Shown: positions 26,158 through 34,074 of the stretch, piece after piece
Layout of the letters: every line of letters starts with the position of its first letter
Position numbering within the stretch: the stretch's first letter is position 1
Assembly: GCA_002085155.1 (NCBI GenBank)
Contig: NASX01000008.1
Location: forward strand, 62,001 to 126,000
Source: Sorangiineae bacterium NIC37A_2
GTDB taxonomy: Bacteria; Myxococcota_A; Polyangia; Polyangiales; Polyangiaceae
Direction: 5' to 3'
DNA length: 64,000 nucleotides
The notes under the pieces: generated by a model
The model's database searches: none
What the model was told of the DNA's origin: nothing
What the model saw: the letters and a program-made list of their open reading frames with translations, nothing else
Position numbers and translations under genes: made by a program

Positions 26158-28263
26158 TCACCCGGGGCTGAACATGATCGGGTAGGTCACCGTCACGATG
26201 CCGCCTTCGGGCTGCGGGAAGCCGAGGCCATAGAAGGCCTGCACCACACAACTCACAACGCCGCTGTCCGGAATGTCCGAACCACCGTTGCCCACGTTCG
26301 AGACCGCCCCGTCACGACCAATCACGAACCGCACCGCAACACGGCCTTCGAGGTTCGGGTTCCTCGTGAGCCCTTGCTCATAACACATGCGGAAGCGACC
26401 GAAGTTCTGACGAACGATACGCTGAATGACCTCTGCCGGGAGACGACCGTTGACGCTCGTCGCGCCCATACGGACCTTGGGAGTCCGAGTCGCGTGCGAC
26501 CCGCCGAGTCGACCGTGACCGGAGCCGAAGCCCTGGCCCGTACCGGTGCCGGCGCCGTGACCCATCGTACCGATGTTTCCGAGGCCGATACCTTCACCGC
26601 GGCCACCGCCGCCTTCACCGATACCCGTCAGACCGAGACCACCAGCACCAAAGGCCTCACCGATCTCATCGCCCCACATGTTTCCTTGGGCGCTCACCTC
26701 GTCAAGACCAGACGAAGTCTCACGGCCGAAGGGCGAGGTCGGAGCGTTCGGATCGCCCGCTGCGCCAGCGTTCAAGAGACCGATCATACCGAAGTCACGG
26801 GCCTCACGAAGCGCCGCTTGCTTCGCCAGGTGCGGATCGGGGTTATCTGCCGGACCCTTCACAGCGTAGCGCTTGTTCTGCGCCTTGCTGGTTTCCTTAC
26901 CCATCGAGCCTTCTTCGCCCTTATGGCGCTCACCGGTGCCGCCTTCTTTGTTGTCGGCGTCCTCGGAGACGACGTCTTCCGTCTTCTCTTCCTGCTCACG
27001 CTCAGCGGCCGCGTTCAGGTACTGCTGAATGAGAAGGAGACGGTTCTTGTCGATTTCGCTCTCGTCGGTCAATCCGAGCGGGGGAACGAAGTACGCCATC
27101 GACGCCAAGAGGCTGCCGAAGGAGAGGAACGTGAGACCGAAGTACATCGCCACGGTCCAGTCGAAGCCTGCTCCCACACCCTTCTTGAAGGGCTTGCCAG
27201 CGTTCACAGCGGCGACCTGGAAGGTGAAGCCGTTGAACTCAATCTTCGCCGAAGCACCCGGACTCAGCGTGAACTGCTGAGCTCCCGGCACCTCACCGCA
27301 GGGCTGCGCGTGGGGGCGAATCTCGTCGACGCTCATCCGCTGCTGGCCGGGGATCTGGATCCAACCGGTGGCGCCTTGCGGCAGCACAACAGCGATATTC
27401 ATCGCGTCGCCCACGACGACGGGCATCTTGCGGATCGGGAGCTTCTCCTCGGGAATGAAGAAGTCCGTCTTGTCCTTCTTGTCCGCGGGGTTCGGCTCAC
27501 CAACATAGAAGCTTCGCGGCGGCGAAAGGTGCGACACGTGGAGCACGTTCGTGTCCCAAGACACGAGCACTTCGACAGCCGGAACGTGGCTCAGCTCAAC
27601 CTCATCCGGAGGCACCGCCGGACCGCTCTTCAACATCTCATAGGTGTAGGTGCCCGGCGCGAGGTCGTCGTGCCCGTGGCCGTGATGCCCCCCACCTGCG
27701 TGGTGGCCACCGAAACCGCCAAAGGCCGGAGGCGCCGGCGGCGGCTGCTGCGCAGGCGCAAACGGGTTCGCAGGAGCCGCGAACGGGTTCGACCCAGCGG
27801 CAAACGGATTCGAACCCGAAGCGAACGGATTCGACGAGACCTGCGGAGCAGGAGCAACGGGAGCCGCAGCGACCGGGGCCGCCGCAGCAACAGGAGCCGG
27901 GACCGCGGCGAACGGGTTCGACGAGATGGCACCCGCCGGCTGAACCTGAGCGCCTGCCGGATCGATCCGCTCCAGGACGATCAGCGTGTTGCCGATGACG
28001 ATCTGGTCACCGACGGCCAGCTTGCACTTGCTGACGGGGGCACCGTTGACCTGCGTCGCGGGCTCATTGCCGAGATCGATCAGAGAGATGTCCTCCGTAT
28101 CGCCCACCTCAATGACCGCATGCATCCGCGAAGCAAGTTCGTCCTCGACCTGAAGATGGCTCTTCGGATCCTTGCCAACCTTGATGATGTCTTGGCTGAT
28201 CGTCTCTCGACGGGACAGCGCATCTCCCTGATAGAGAGCGAACGTGAGAACTGCTTTTGCCAT
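26158..28263 (-). CDS. FHA-TM-AgmX/PglI C-terminal domain protein, GltG-like
   Basis: A 701-residue inner-membrane protein. Domains in order: an FHA domain (about 1-100; IKVGKDPKSHL, SRMHAVIEV); a Pro/Ala linker with five NPF units (about 112-165); a His/Gly-rich stretch; a beta-rich domain to about 355; one transmembrane helix (about 368-392); a charged, Gly-rich periplasmic region; and a C-terminal AgmX/PglI (TonB-C-like) domain at about 605-701 (FRMCYEQGLTRNPNLEGRV, SCVVQAFYGLGFPQPEGG, VTVTYPI). The cytoplasmic-FHA/TM/periplasmic-TonB layout is that of GltG (PglI), which links cytoplasmic signals to the envelope in Myxococcus gliding. Its ATG lacks an obvious Shine-Dalgarno sequence, and a hairpin lies 23 bases upstream. 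Confidence 0.85.
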   Translation of the reverse strand: MAKAVLTFALYQGDALSRRETISQDIIKVGKDPKSHLQVEDELASRMHAVIEVGDTEDISLIDLGNEPATQVNGAPVSKCKLAVGDQIVIGNTLIVLERIDPAGAQVQPAGAISSNPFAAVPAPVAAAAPVAAAPVAPAPQVSSNPFASGSNPFAAGSNPFAAPANPFAPAQQPPPAPPAFGGFGGHHAGGGHHGHGHDDLAPGTYTYEMLKSGPAVPPDEVELSHVPAVEVLVSWDTNVLHVSHLSPPRSFYVGEPNPADKKDKTDFFIPEEKLPIRKMPVVVGDAMNIAVVLPQGATGWIQIPGQQRMSVDEIRPHAQPCGEVPGAQQFTLSPGASAKIEFNGFTFQVAAVNAGKPFKKGVGAGFDWTVAMYFGLTFLSFGSLLASMAYFVPPLGLTDESEIDKNRLLLIQQYLNAAAEREQEEKTEDVVSEDADNKEGGTGERHKGEEGSMGKETSKAQNKRYAVKGPADNPDPHLAKQAALREARDFGMIGLLNAGAAGDPNAPTSPFGRETSSGLDEVSAQGNMWGDEIGEAFGAGGLGLTGIGEGGGGRGEGIGLGNIGTMGHGAGTGTGQGFGSGHGRLGGSHATRTPKVRMGATSVNGRLPAEVIQRIVRQNFGRFRMCYEQGLTRNPNLEGRVAVRFVIGRDGAVSNVGNGGSDIPDSGVVSCVVQAFYGLGFPQPEGGIVTVTYPIMFSPG

Positions 28264-28285
28264 GATGATCTTGAGGAACTGGAGA

Positions 28286-28306
28286 AGCCGACGAGAAGCG
28301 TCGGCT
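28286..28306. terminator. Hairpin in the leader of the FHA/AgmX-PglI gene
   Basis: AGCCGACG-agaag-CGTCGGCT, 8-bp perfect arms, 23 bases before the start codon on the minus strand. A run of T (ATTTTT) follows only on the plus strand, so for the cluster it is a leader hairpin rather than a classical terminator. Confidence 0.6.
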
Positions 28307-28378
28307 ATTTTTCAGAGTAAGTCTTGGGCCCGTCTATCGGGCGAGGCGAAACGATATCGGATCTGACAACAACGACGC

Positions 28379-28663
28379 TCAGAGGTTCTCAACGGACTTG
28401 AGAAGTTCGTTGATGAACTGCGTGCGCGGCTTGATCAGGGTCGACCTCTGAGCCCCTTTACGAACGCGGATGCGGCTGTCGTTCGGTCCAAAGCCCGCAG
28501 CAGCGAGCGGATCGTCATCGAATTCGTAGCCATAACCATCGCCGCCGGACGTTTCCTTCGCCGCCTGAGCGTGGGCGGTGCCCTCGAACGTGCCGAAAAT
28601 CAGGCCTGCAGCGAGGAGGGTAAGGGCGGTCTTCTTAAAAACGGCGTGAAGTTGAGGAGCCAT
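28379..28663 (-). CDS. Small secreted protein, GltF-position
   Basis: A 94-residue protein with a clear signal peptide (LLAAGLIFGTFEGTAHAQA), leaving about 60 mature residues that are rich in acidic and Gly residues first (GYGYEFDDDPLAAAGF) and then basic, ending RTQFINELLKSVENL. The tail motif PRTxFxxELLKSVE resembles, from memory, small proteins next to aglT in myxobacterial gliding clusters. Its place between the TPR lipoprotein (E position) and the FHA/AgmX-PglI protein (G position) is that of GltF. Role unknown: probably a small envelope component of the machine. Too short for a confident family call by eye. Confidence 0.65.
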   Translation of the reverse strand: MAPQLHAVFKKTALTLLAAGLIFGTFEGTAHAQAAKETSGGDGYGYEFDDDPLAAAGFGPNDSRIRVRKGAQRSTLIKPRTQFINELLKSVENL

Positions 28664-28716
28664 ACAGTTTCACCGGAATAATCTTGAGATTACAGCATCA
28701 TTGTACCAACGGGAAC

Positions 28717-28749
28717 GTGGAGTCGTCAATCAGGATCGAACGACTCCAC
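28717..28749. other. Intercistronic hairpin between E- and F-position genes
   Basis: GTGGAGTCGT and ACGACTCCAC, perfect 10-bp arms with a 13-base loop, lie in the 102-base gap between the TPR lipoprotein stop and the small gene. No T-run follows on the minus strand, so it may act in mRNA processing or partial termination. Confidence 0.6.
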
Positions 28750-28765
28750 GGACTGCCCACGTTGA

Positions 28766-30313
28766 TCAGTTGGCCTTGGGAGCAGCGGCAGCGGGCGCCT
28801 TGGCCTCTTCGGCCTTCTTGGCTTCCTCTGCCTTCTTAGCGTCTTCGGCTTTCTTGGCCTCTTCGGCCGCCTTGGCTTCTGCCTCGGCTGCCTTCTTGGC
28901 CGCCTCTTCCTGGGCCTTCATCTCAGCCTGGAAGCGCTTCTCTTCCTCAGCCATGCGCTTGCTCTCCTCCATGAAGATGAGAGTGTCGCGGATGTCCTGG
29001 ATACGCTCCTTGGCGCGCTTGACCGCGTCTTCGAAGCCCTCGCGGCCCTGCGCCTTCGCGACGAAGGACTCATACTGGGCCGAAGCCTTGCTGAACTCGG
29101 CCTTGGTGGCTTCCTCGTTCGGAGCGCGCTTGGCGACGTACTCCTGCGCCAAGATCGCTTCGTTGTAGTAAGCCTCGGGGCGATCGGGCTCGATCTTCTT
29201 GGCCTCGGCCAAGTGCTTCTGGGCCTCGGCGAGGTTCTTCGAGAAGTTCGAGTCGTTGATGCCGCCGCGCAGAGCGAGGGCCAGACCGAGGTGTGCCTCG
29301 TAGGTGTTCGGACGAAGAGCAAGGGCAGCGCGATAGGCCTTCTCAGCTTCCCCGTAACCGCGGAAGGAGAGGTTCACCGCTGCGTAGTTCATCTGCGCCT
29401 CGAAGAACTTCGGGTTCAGCTGAACTGCGCGCTTAAACGCCTTCACCGCACCGTTGTAGTTCTCGAGCTCAACGAGGATCAGACCGCTCGTGTTGTGGAT
29501 CGGAGCGTAGTTCGGGTTCTTCCGCTGCGCCTGCGAAGCAACGAGTGCCGCGAGATCGAGGCGCTGCTTGTTCACCCTCTTCTTCTTGCCGCTCGAAACA
29601 ACGAGGCCCTTCTTCGCACCGACCTCAGCGCGCGCCTGGTTCAGGTAGTAGAGCGCGAGCTGGTTGAACGCCGGCATGAAGCTATCGTCGATCGCGAGAG
29701 CGCGCTGCAGGTTGAGCTGGGCGCACGCCAAATCGTCGGCGCAACCGGAACCGCCCGTCTTGCCATTGCGCTCCATCTGGAGCGCCGCGAGGCTGACGAG
29801 GCCTTCAACGTTCTGGAACTTGCCGTCACGGATGATCTGGTCGAGCTCCGCCACGGCGCTATCGATGTTGCCCGACTCCTTGAAAGAGTAGAGCGCGAGC
29901 TGCGCCTTGGCGCGATGGAACTGGCTGTCGGCATCCGCTGCCTTGCGGAAGCGATCCTTCGCCGCCGCGTCGTTTCCACAGCGCTGATAGGCCAGACCTG
30001 CGTTGTAGTAGGCTTCGGGAAGGTCTTTCCCGGCTGCCGAGCGCTGCTCGGCGCTCGCCGCCTCGAAGGCATCAGCGACAGCTTTGCACTTCGCGTCGTT
30101 CCAGGACCCGGCCTGGTCTTCCTTGACGAAGCTGTCGAGGGCGCCATTGAAGCTCGCCATCGCCCTCTTCGATACGGCGTTACCAGAGCGGTCGGTTTGG
30201 CCGCTGGCATCGCCCGGCTTCAGCTGACTTCCGCCACCGCCTCCACCACCACAAGCCACCGCGCCCATGGTCAGAGCCGCCGCGAGAATCGTCTCAAACT
30301 TCTTCATTGCCAT
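28766..30313 (-). CDS. TPR lipoprotein with Lys/Ala/Glu coiled tail, GltE/AglT-like
   Basis: A 515-residue protein from the ATG at 30311-30313 with GGAGGA eight bases upstream. The signal peptide ends in lipobox GAVAC, followed by a Gly run. TPR units fill the middle (AYYNAGLAYQRCGNDAAAKD, ALAIDDSFMPAFNQLALYYL, AVKAFKRAVQLNPKFFEAQ, AEKAYRAALALRPNTYEAH). From about residue 445 the chain is a highly charged Ala/Glu/Lys helix (repeated AEEAKKAE units), predicted to be a long coiled coil. Size, lipid anchor and TPR content fit GltE (AglT), an outer-membrane lipoprotein of the gliding complex. The order D-E-F-G on this strand also matches Myxococcus. Confidence 0.8.
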   Translation of the reverse strand: MAMKKFETILAAALTMGAVACGGGGGGGSQLKPGDASGQTDRSGNAVSKRAMASFNGALDSFVKEDQAGSWNDAKCKAVADAFEAASAEQRSAAGKDLPEAYYNAGLAYQRCGNDAAAKDRFRKAADADSQFHRAKAQLALYSFKESGNIDSAVAELDQIIRDGKFQNVEGLVSLAALQMERNGKTGGSGCADDLACAQLNLQRALAIDDSFMPAFNQLALYYLNQARAEVGAKKGLVVSSGKKKRVNKQRLDLAALVASQAQRKNPNYAPIHNTSGLILVELENYNGAVKAFKRAVQLNPKFFEAQMNYAAVNLSFRGYGEAEKAYRAALALRPNTYEAHLGLALALRGGINDSNFSKNLAEAQKHLAEAKKIEPDRPEAYYNEAILAQEYVAKRAPNEEATKAEFSKASAQYESFVAKAQGREGFEDAVKRAKERIQDIRDTLIFMEESKRMAEEEKRFQAEMKAQEEAAKKAAEAEAKAAEEAKKAEDAKKAEEAKKAEEAKAPAAAAPKAN

Positions 30314-30337
30314 TTGAATCTTCCTCCGCTTGCTGTG

Positions 30338-30362
30338 GGGAGCGCCCCCTCGGGGCGCTCCC
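30338..30362. other. Perfect hairpin between D- and E-position genes
   Basis: GGGAGCGCCCC-ctc-GGGGCGCTCCC, 11-bp perfect arms, fills half of the 56-base gap between the 1,232-residue TPR gene and the TPR lipoprotein gene and sits just before the latter's Shine-Dalgarno site. No T-run follows. Likely an mRNA-stabilising or attenuating element. Confidence 0.65.
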
Positions 30363-30369
30363 ACTCAGC

Positions 30370-33300
30370 TCATTTTGCCTTCGCTCCGGCCTGGTCCTTG
30401 GTTTCAGGTTCGGCCTTGGGCGCAACGACCAAGGGCTCACCACCGATCTGCAGAGGATTCGGCTGCTCATCGAGCGGGTTGTTCACCTTGTCCGGAGAGC
30501 CGCGGAACTCGTCGACCAAGTGGAACTCGGCCTTGTAGTTGTTCGCGAGCCACTCCTCACAATCGCGGCTGTACTGGTCGAAGTACTGGTACTGAACCGA
30601 GTAACCGAGGCACACGGAGTAGGCACCCTTCGCCTGAACCTTGAAGGGCTCGGAAGCGTCGTCGAGTGCGCCGTAGTAAGCGGTTCGAATTTCGAAATCG
30701 CTCTCCCACTCCTTCGGGATCGGTGCAGAGCGGAAGTCGGAGACGAACGTACCCCACATCTTCCCGACCTGTGAACCGGCCGCGATGACCCAGCGGGGCG
30801 GCGGGACAGGCATCAGGTCGATGATCTTCTTATACTCCTTGGTGACCTCGGCGATCATCTCCTTCTTCTTGGTGTACCAATCCTTCACCTTCGTGGAGAT
30901 GTGCTTGTTGATGCCTTCCTTGTCCTTCACGCCGTTGTACTTCGGGAAGGTGTAGGCATCGACCTTCGCCTTCGACTTCTCAGCGAAATAGAAGAGCGCC
31001 TCGCCGACTGACTCGAGCGCACGACCGAGCTCACGCTGACCACCGCCGGCGTCCTCGATTGCCTTGGCAGCCTTCGCCGGATCGCTCCAGAGGCCGACTA
31101 CGATCTTGTACTCGCGGTCAGCGATCGGGGCGGTCTTCAGGTTCACGCCAGCTTTGCCAAGCAGAGCGTGAGCCTGGAGGCGAACGTCCAGAGACGCGTT
31201 CTTGTCGATCATGCTCATCGCACCACCGAGCGACTTACGTACCTCGTCCCACTTACCAGCGTTGGCGTAGTGATCCGCGATAGCGAAGCCAATCTGAGCG
31301 GCCTGAGCCGGCTTACGAGCGCCGAACTTCGACTGGAAGATCTTCGCTGCGTCGAGTGCCTTCTGCTCTTGACCGAGACCGAGTCGCAGAACGACGGCGT
31401 CGGAGAGAGCCTGGTCGGCGTTCTCTGCGCGGTAACCGGTCTCAGCTGCGTACCGCTCATAGAAGTCCGCGGCGCGATCGTAGACGGCGATGGCCTGGTA
31501 GTTTCCACCGATCTCGTAGAGAGCCTTCTTCGCGAGCTCGGTCCCGTGCATCCCGTACTTCGGGTTGATCAGGATCATGCGCGCTTGGATCGACTTCGCG
31601 AGCAGGCGGCCTGCCTGGTAGGCGCGAGCCATGTTGTAGACGATTTCGTGCGCGGTCTCGCACTGCTTCGGCTTCTCACCAGCAGCGAGCGGGGCCTCAC
31701 AATACTCACGCCAGATGGCGAGGTACTGGTCACCGCCGGTCTTGTAGTTCTCGAGGGCCTCCCGGAAGTTGCCCTTGTCGGCCTGCGAGTCCGCGAGCTC
31801 GACGCGCTTCTGCGCGGCGAGACGCTTCACGTCGAACTCGATGCGGGTGAGGAGCTCACATTGCTCCTTGTTCTCCTCAAAGTCAGCGCCCTTGCAGAAG
31901 TTCTGGATGAACTTAGGCACGTCCGTCGCCATCTCGTCGAAGCAACCCGGACGCGGAGGCTCCGCCTTCGAACCGAGGACGTTGAGAGCTTCGAGGTAGA
32001 GCTGAGCCGCGAAGATACCGGCGTCGTGATCCGCATGGTTGAGCGCGATGTCACGGAAACCGAGAGCAGCCTCTTCCCAGTGCTGAGCCTCGAAGTAGGT
32101 ACGCGCACGGGCGTACTTCACTTCGACGTACTGCTCCTTCGCCTCTTTGTTCCCCTCAGCCGGCTTGATGTAGCAAACGTAACGGTTGAACGCCGTCACC
32201 ATGCCCTTCTGCTGCTCGGTGAACTCCTTCGGCTTGAACTTCTCCCACTCGCCAGCCTTCGCCTTGCGATCCTCCTCGGAAGCGCCCTTCGGGCCGAGGC
32301 CCTTGCCCTTCCGATCCGCCGCACCAGCGTACATCTGGTCGTACATCTTCTGGTAGCAAAGAACCGAAGCGTAGGCGGCCTCAGGGGCGTCGGGACCGGT
32401 CGGGTCTTCAGCGACGACCGAGTCGAACGCCGGACCGCACTCTTCCCACTTCTTGCGGAAGTAGAGGAGGTCGGCCATCGCGTACTTGATCTTGTAGATC
32501 GTCGGCCAGTCTTCCTTGACGATGCGCGGGAACTTGAACTGCTTGAAGTCGTCGACCGTGAAGTTCGTGACAACGAGCTTGTAGACCTCTGCGGCGAGAT
32601 CCATCGTGCGCTCGTCGCCCGTTCCGCGGACGCCGCCCGTACCGACCGCTTCGAGGTGCCAGCTCATCGCCGTCTCAGCGAGGATGCCAGCGGTCTCATT
32701 GGCGCACTCGAGCTTCTTGGCATCGGGGACGCTCATCGACATGAACGTCTTGTGCGCTGCGATCTGAGCGTCGAGCTCCTTACGGATCTTGGTCTTGTCG
32801 CCGGAGTAAGCCGCCTGCACCGCGTGGGTGATCTGGCTCTGGTAGCTGCACCACTGCTCGCCCTTGTCGCGCGACATCAAGCTCTTGTAGAGCTCGATGG
32901 CCTCGGGATAGTGACCAGTGTCGAGGTAGGCGTAACCGAGGTCACGCATCATCGACAGGGTCTGGTCGTCGGAGCCAGCCTTGTCACCAGAGAGCGGCTT
33001 GAAGGTCTGGTACGCGCGATCCGGCTTCTCGCTCGCCGCGTACACAGGGATCAAATCCTTGCGCGCGGATTTCGCGAGCTGAGCGGCGTTCGGAAGATCC
33101 GAGTAGGTCGTGCCGTACTTGATGACTTCCTTGAACTGCTCAAGGGCCTGCTTGTAGAGACCCTGGTTCCAGTAGACGTAAGCGAGCTTATAACGCGCGT
33201 AGCCCCAGAGCTTATTCTTGGGCGGCGGGTGCTTCATCACCTCGAGGTAAGCAGCCTCGGCCAGAGCCCACTTGGACGGGTCAGCGGTTGCTTCCTGGAA

Positions 33301-34068
33301 GAAGAGCTCACCGAACGCCAGGTAAGCGTTCGGGACGTACGTGGACTTCGGTGCCTTCTCGATCAGGTCGAAGTAAGTCTTACGAGCGTTCTGGAGATCG
33401 CCCGCCTGCTCGTACTCGTAAGCGAGATAGTAGAGGACCTCGTCGAGCTTCGAGTAGCTCGAGTAGGACTTCACCATCTGCTGGTAGTACTTGATCGCGC
33501 TCTTGCGCGCGCTCGTCTCGATGGCCTTGGCCTTCGAGATCTCCTGCTTCTCCTTGGAGGTGTCCTGCTTCTTGGCCTTCTTGTCCTGAAGCTTGATGTC
33601 GGCTGCGATCTTGTCGCGAATGGCCGCCTGCTCGAGCTCGGCGTAACCTTCAGCGAGACGAAGCACGAGCTGCGGACGATCCGGTGAGTCCTTCGGCGTC
33701 TGCTTGAAGAGGCGCTCGAGACCCTGGATCTCCGTGATCAGGAGGGCGCGCGCCCTCTGCTGCATCTTGCCTTTACGGCTATCGCGCTCAGCGAGGTTCT
33801 CGAGCATCGAGAGGTCGCCGGGCTTGTAATCGCTCTTCGCCTTAGCGGTGGCCGGAGGCGGCGCGGTCTTGAACGCAGTGCCCGCACGCTTGCGGCCCTC
33901 CGTCTTCATCGCTCCCTTCGGACACTCATTGATGGCCTGCTGGGCCTGAGGCGAGATGCACTGCCCTCCGGCCGCCGGAGCGGTCTTGGCGGTTTCAGCG
34001 GCGAGCGCCGAGCCCCCGACCCAAAGTCCAGCCGCGGCCAGAACTGCTGCAACAAATTGTAAACGCAT
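30370..34068 (-). CDS. Large secreted TPR protein, GltD/AgmU-like
   Basis: A 1,232-residue periplasmic protein with a signal peptide (LQFVAAVLAAAGLWVGGSALAA) and many TPR-like helical repeats (EVLYYLAYEYEQAGDLQNA, EAAYLEVMKHPPP, YARYKLAYVYWNQGLYKQAL and others) interrupted by Lys-rich helices. The start is well placed: GGAAGG nine bases upstream overlaps the stop of the preceding gene, leaving a 6-base gap and suggesting translational coupling. Length and type fit GltD (AgmU, about 1,200 residues, TPR and HEAT-like, periplasmic) of the Myxococcus gliding machinery, and it precedes the E-F-G-like genes in the same order. Homology rests on architecture and synteny. Confidence 0.8.
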   Translation of the reverse strand: MRLQFVAAVLAAAGLWVGGSALAAETAKTAPAAGGQCISPQAQQAINECPKGAMKTEGRKRAGTAFKTAPPPATAKAKSDYKPGDLSMLENLAERDSRKGKMQQRARALLITEIQGLERLFKQTPKDSPDRPQLVLRLAEGYAELEQAAIRDKIAADIKLQDKKAKKQDTSKEKQEISKAKAIETSARKSAIKYYQQMVKSYSSYSKLDEVLYYLAYEYEQAGDLQNARKTYFDLIEKAPKSTYVPNAYLAFGELFFQEATADPSKWALAEAAYLEVMKHPPPKNKLWGYARYKLAYVYWNQGLYKQALEQFKEVIKYGTTYSDLPNAAQLAKSARKDLIPVYAASEKPDRAYQTFKPLSGDKAGSDDQTLSMMRDLGYAYLDTGHYPEAIELYKSLMSRDKGEQWCSYQSQITHAVQAAYSGDKTKIRKELDAQIAAHKTFMSMSVPDAKKLECANETAGILAETAMSWHLEAVGTGGVRGTGDERTMDLAAEVYKLVVTNFTVDDFKQFKFPRIVKEDWPTIYKIKYAMADLLYFRKKWEECGPAFDSVVAEDPTGPDAPEAAYASVLCYQKMYDQMYAGAADRKGKGLGPKGASEEDRKAKAGEWEKFKPKEFTEQQKGMVTAFNRYVCYIKPAEGNKEAKEQYVEVKYARARTYFEAQHWEEAALGFRDIALNHADHDAGIFAAQLYLEALNVLGSKAEPPRPGCFDEMATDVPKFIQNFCKGADFEENKEQCELLTRIEFDVKRLAAQKRVELADSQADKGNFREALENYKTGGDQYLAIWREYCEAPLAAGEKPKQCETAHEIVYNMARAYQAGRLLAKSIQARMILINPKYGMHGTELAKKALYEIGGNYQAIAVYDRAADFYERYAAETGYRAENADQALSDAVVLRLGLGQEQKALDAAKIFQSKFGARKPAQAAQIGFAIADHYANAGKWDEVRKSLGGAMSMIDKNASLDVRLQAHALLGKAGVNLKTAPIADREYKIVVGLWSDPAKAAKAIEDAGGGQRELGRALESVGEALFYFAEKSKAKVDAYTFPKYNGVKDKEGINKHISTKVKDWYTKKKEMIAEVTKEYKKIIDLMPVPPPRWVIAAGSQVGKMWGTFVSDFRSAPIPKEWESDFEIRTAYYGALDDASEPFKVQAKGAYSVCLGYSVQYQYFDQYSRDCEEWLANNYKAEFHLVDEFRGSPDKVNNPLDEQPNPLQIGGEPLVVAPKAEPETKDQAGAKAK

Positions 34069-34074
34069 TATCGA

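Noticed and set aside
26125-28320. A 731-codon plus-strand open frame opposite the FHA/AgmX-PglI gene
   Set aside because: Product is Arg/His/Thr-rich without domains, whereas the minus strand has clear FHA, TM and AgmX/PglI features.
31168-33687. An 839-codon plus-strand frame opposite the large secreted TPR gene
   Set aside because: Antisense shadow: no signal, no domain and no ribosome-binding site, while the minus strand has a signal peptide and TPR pattern.
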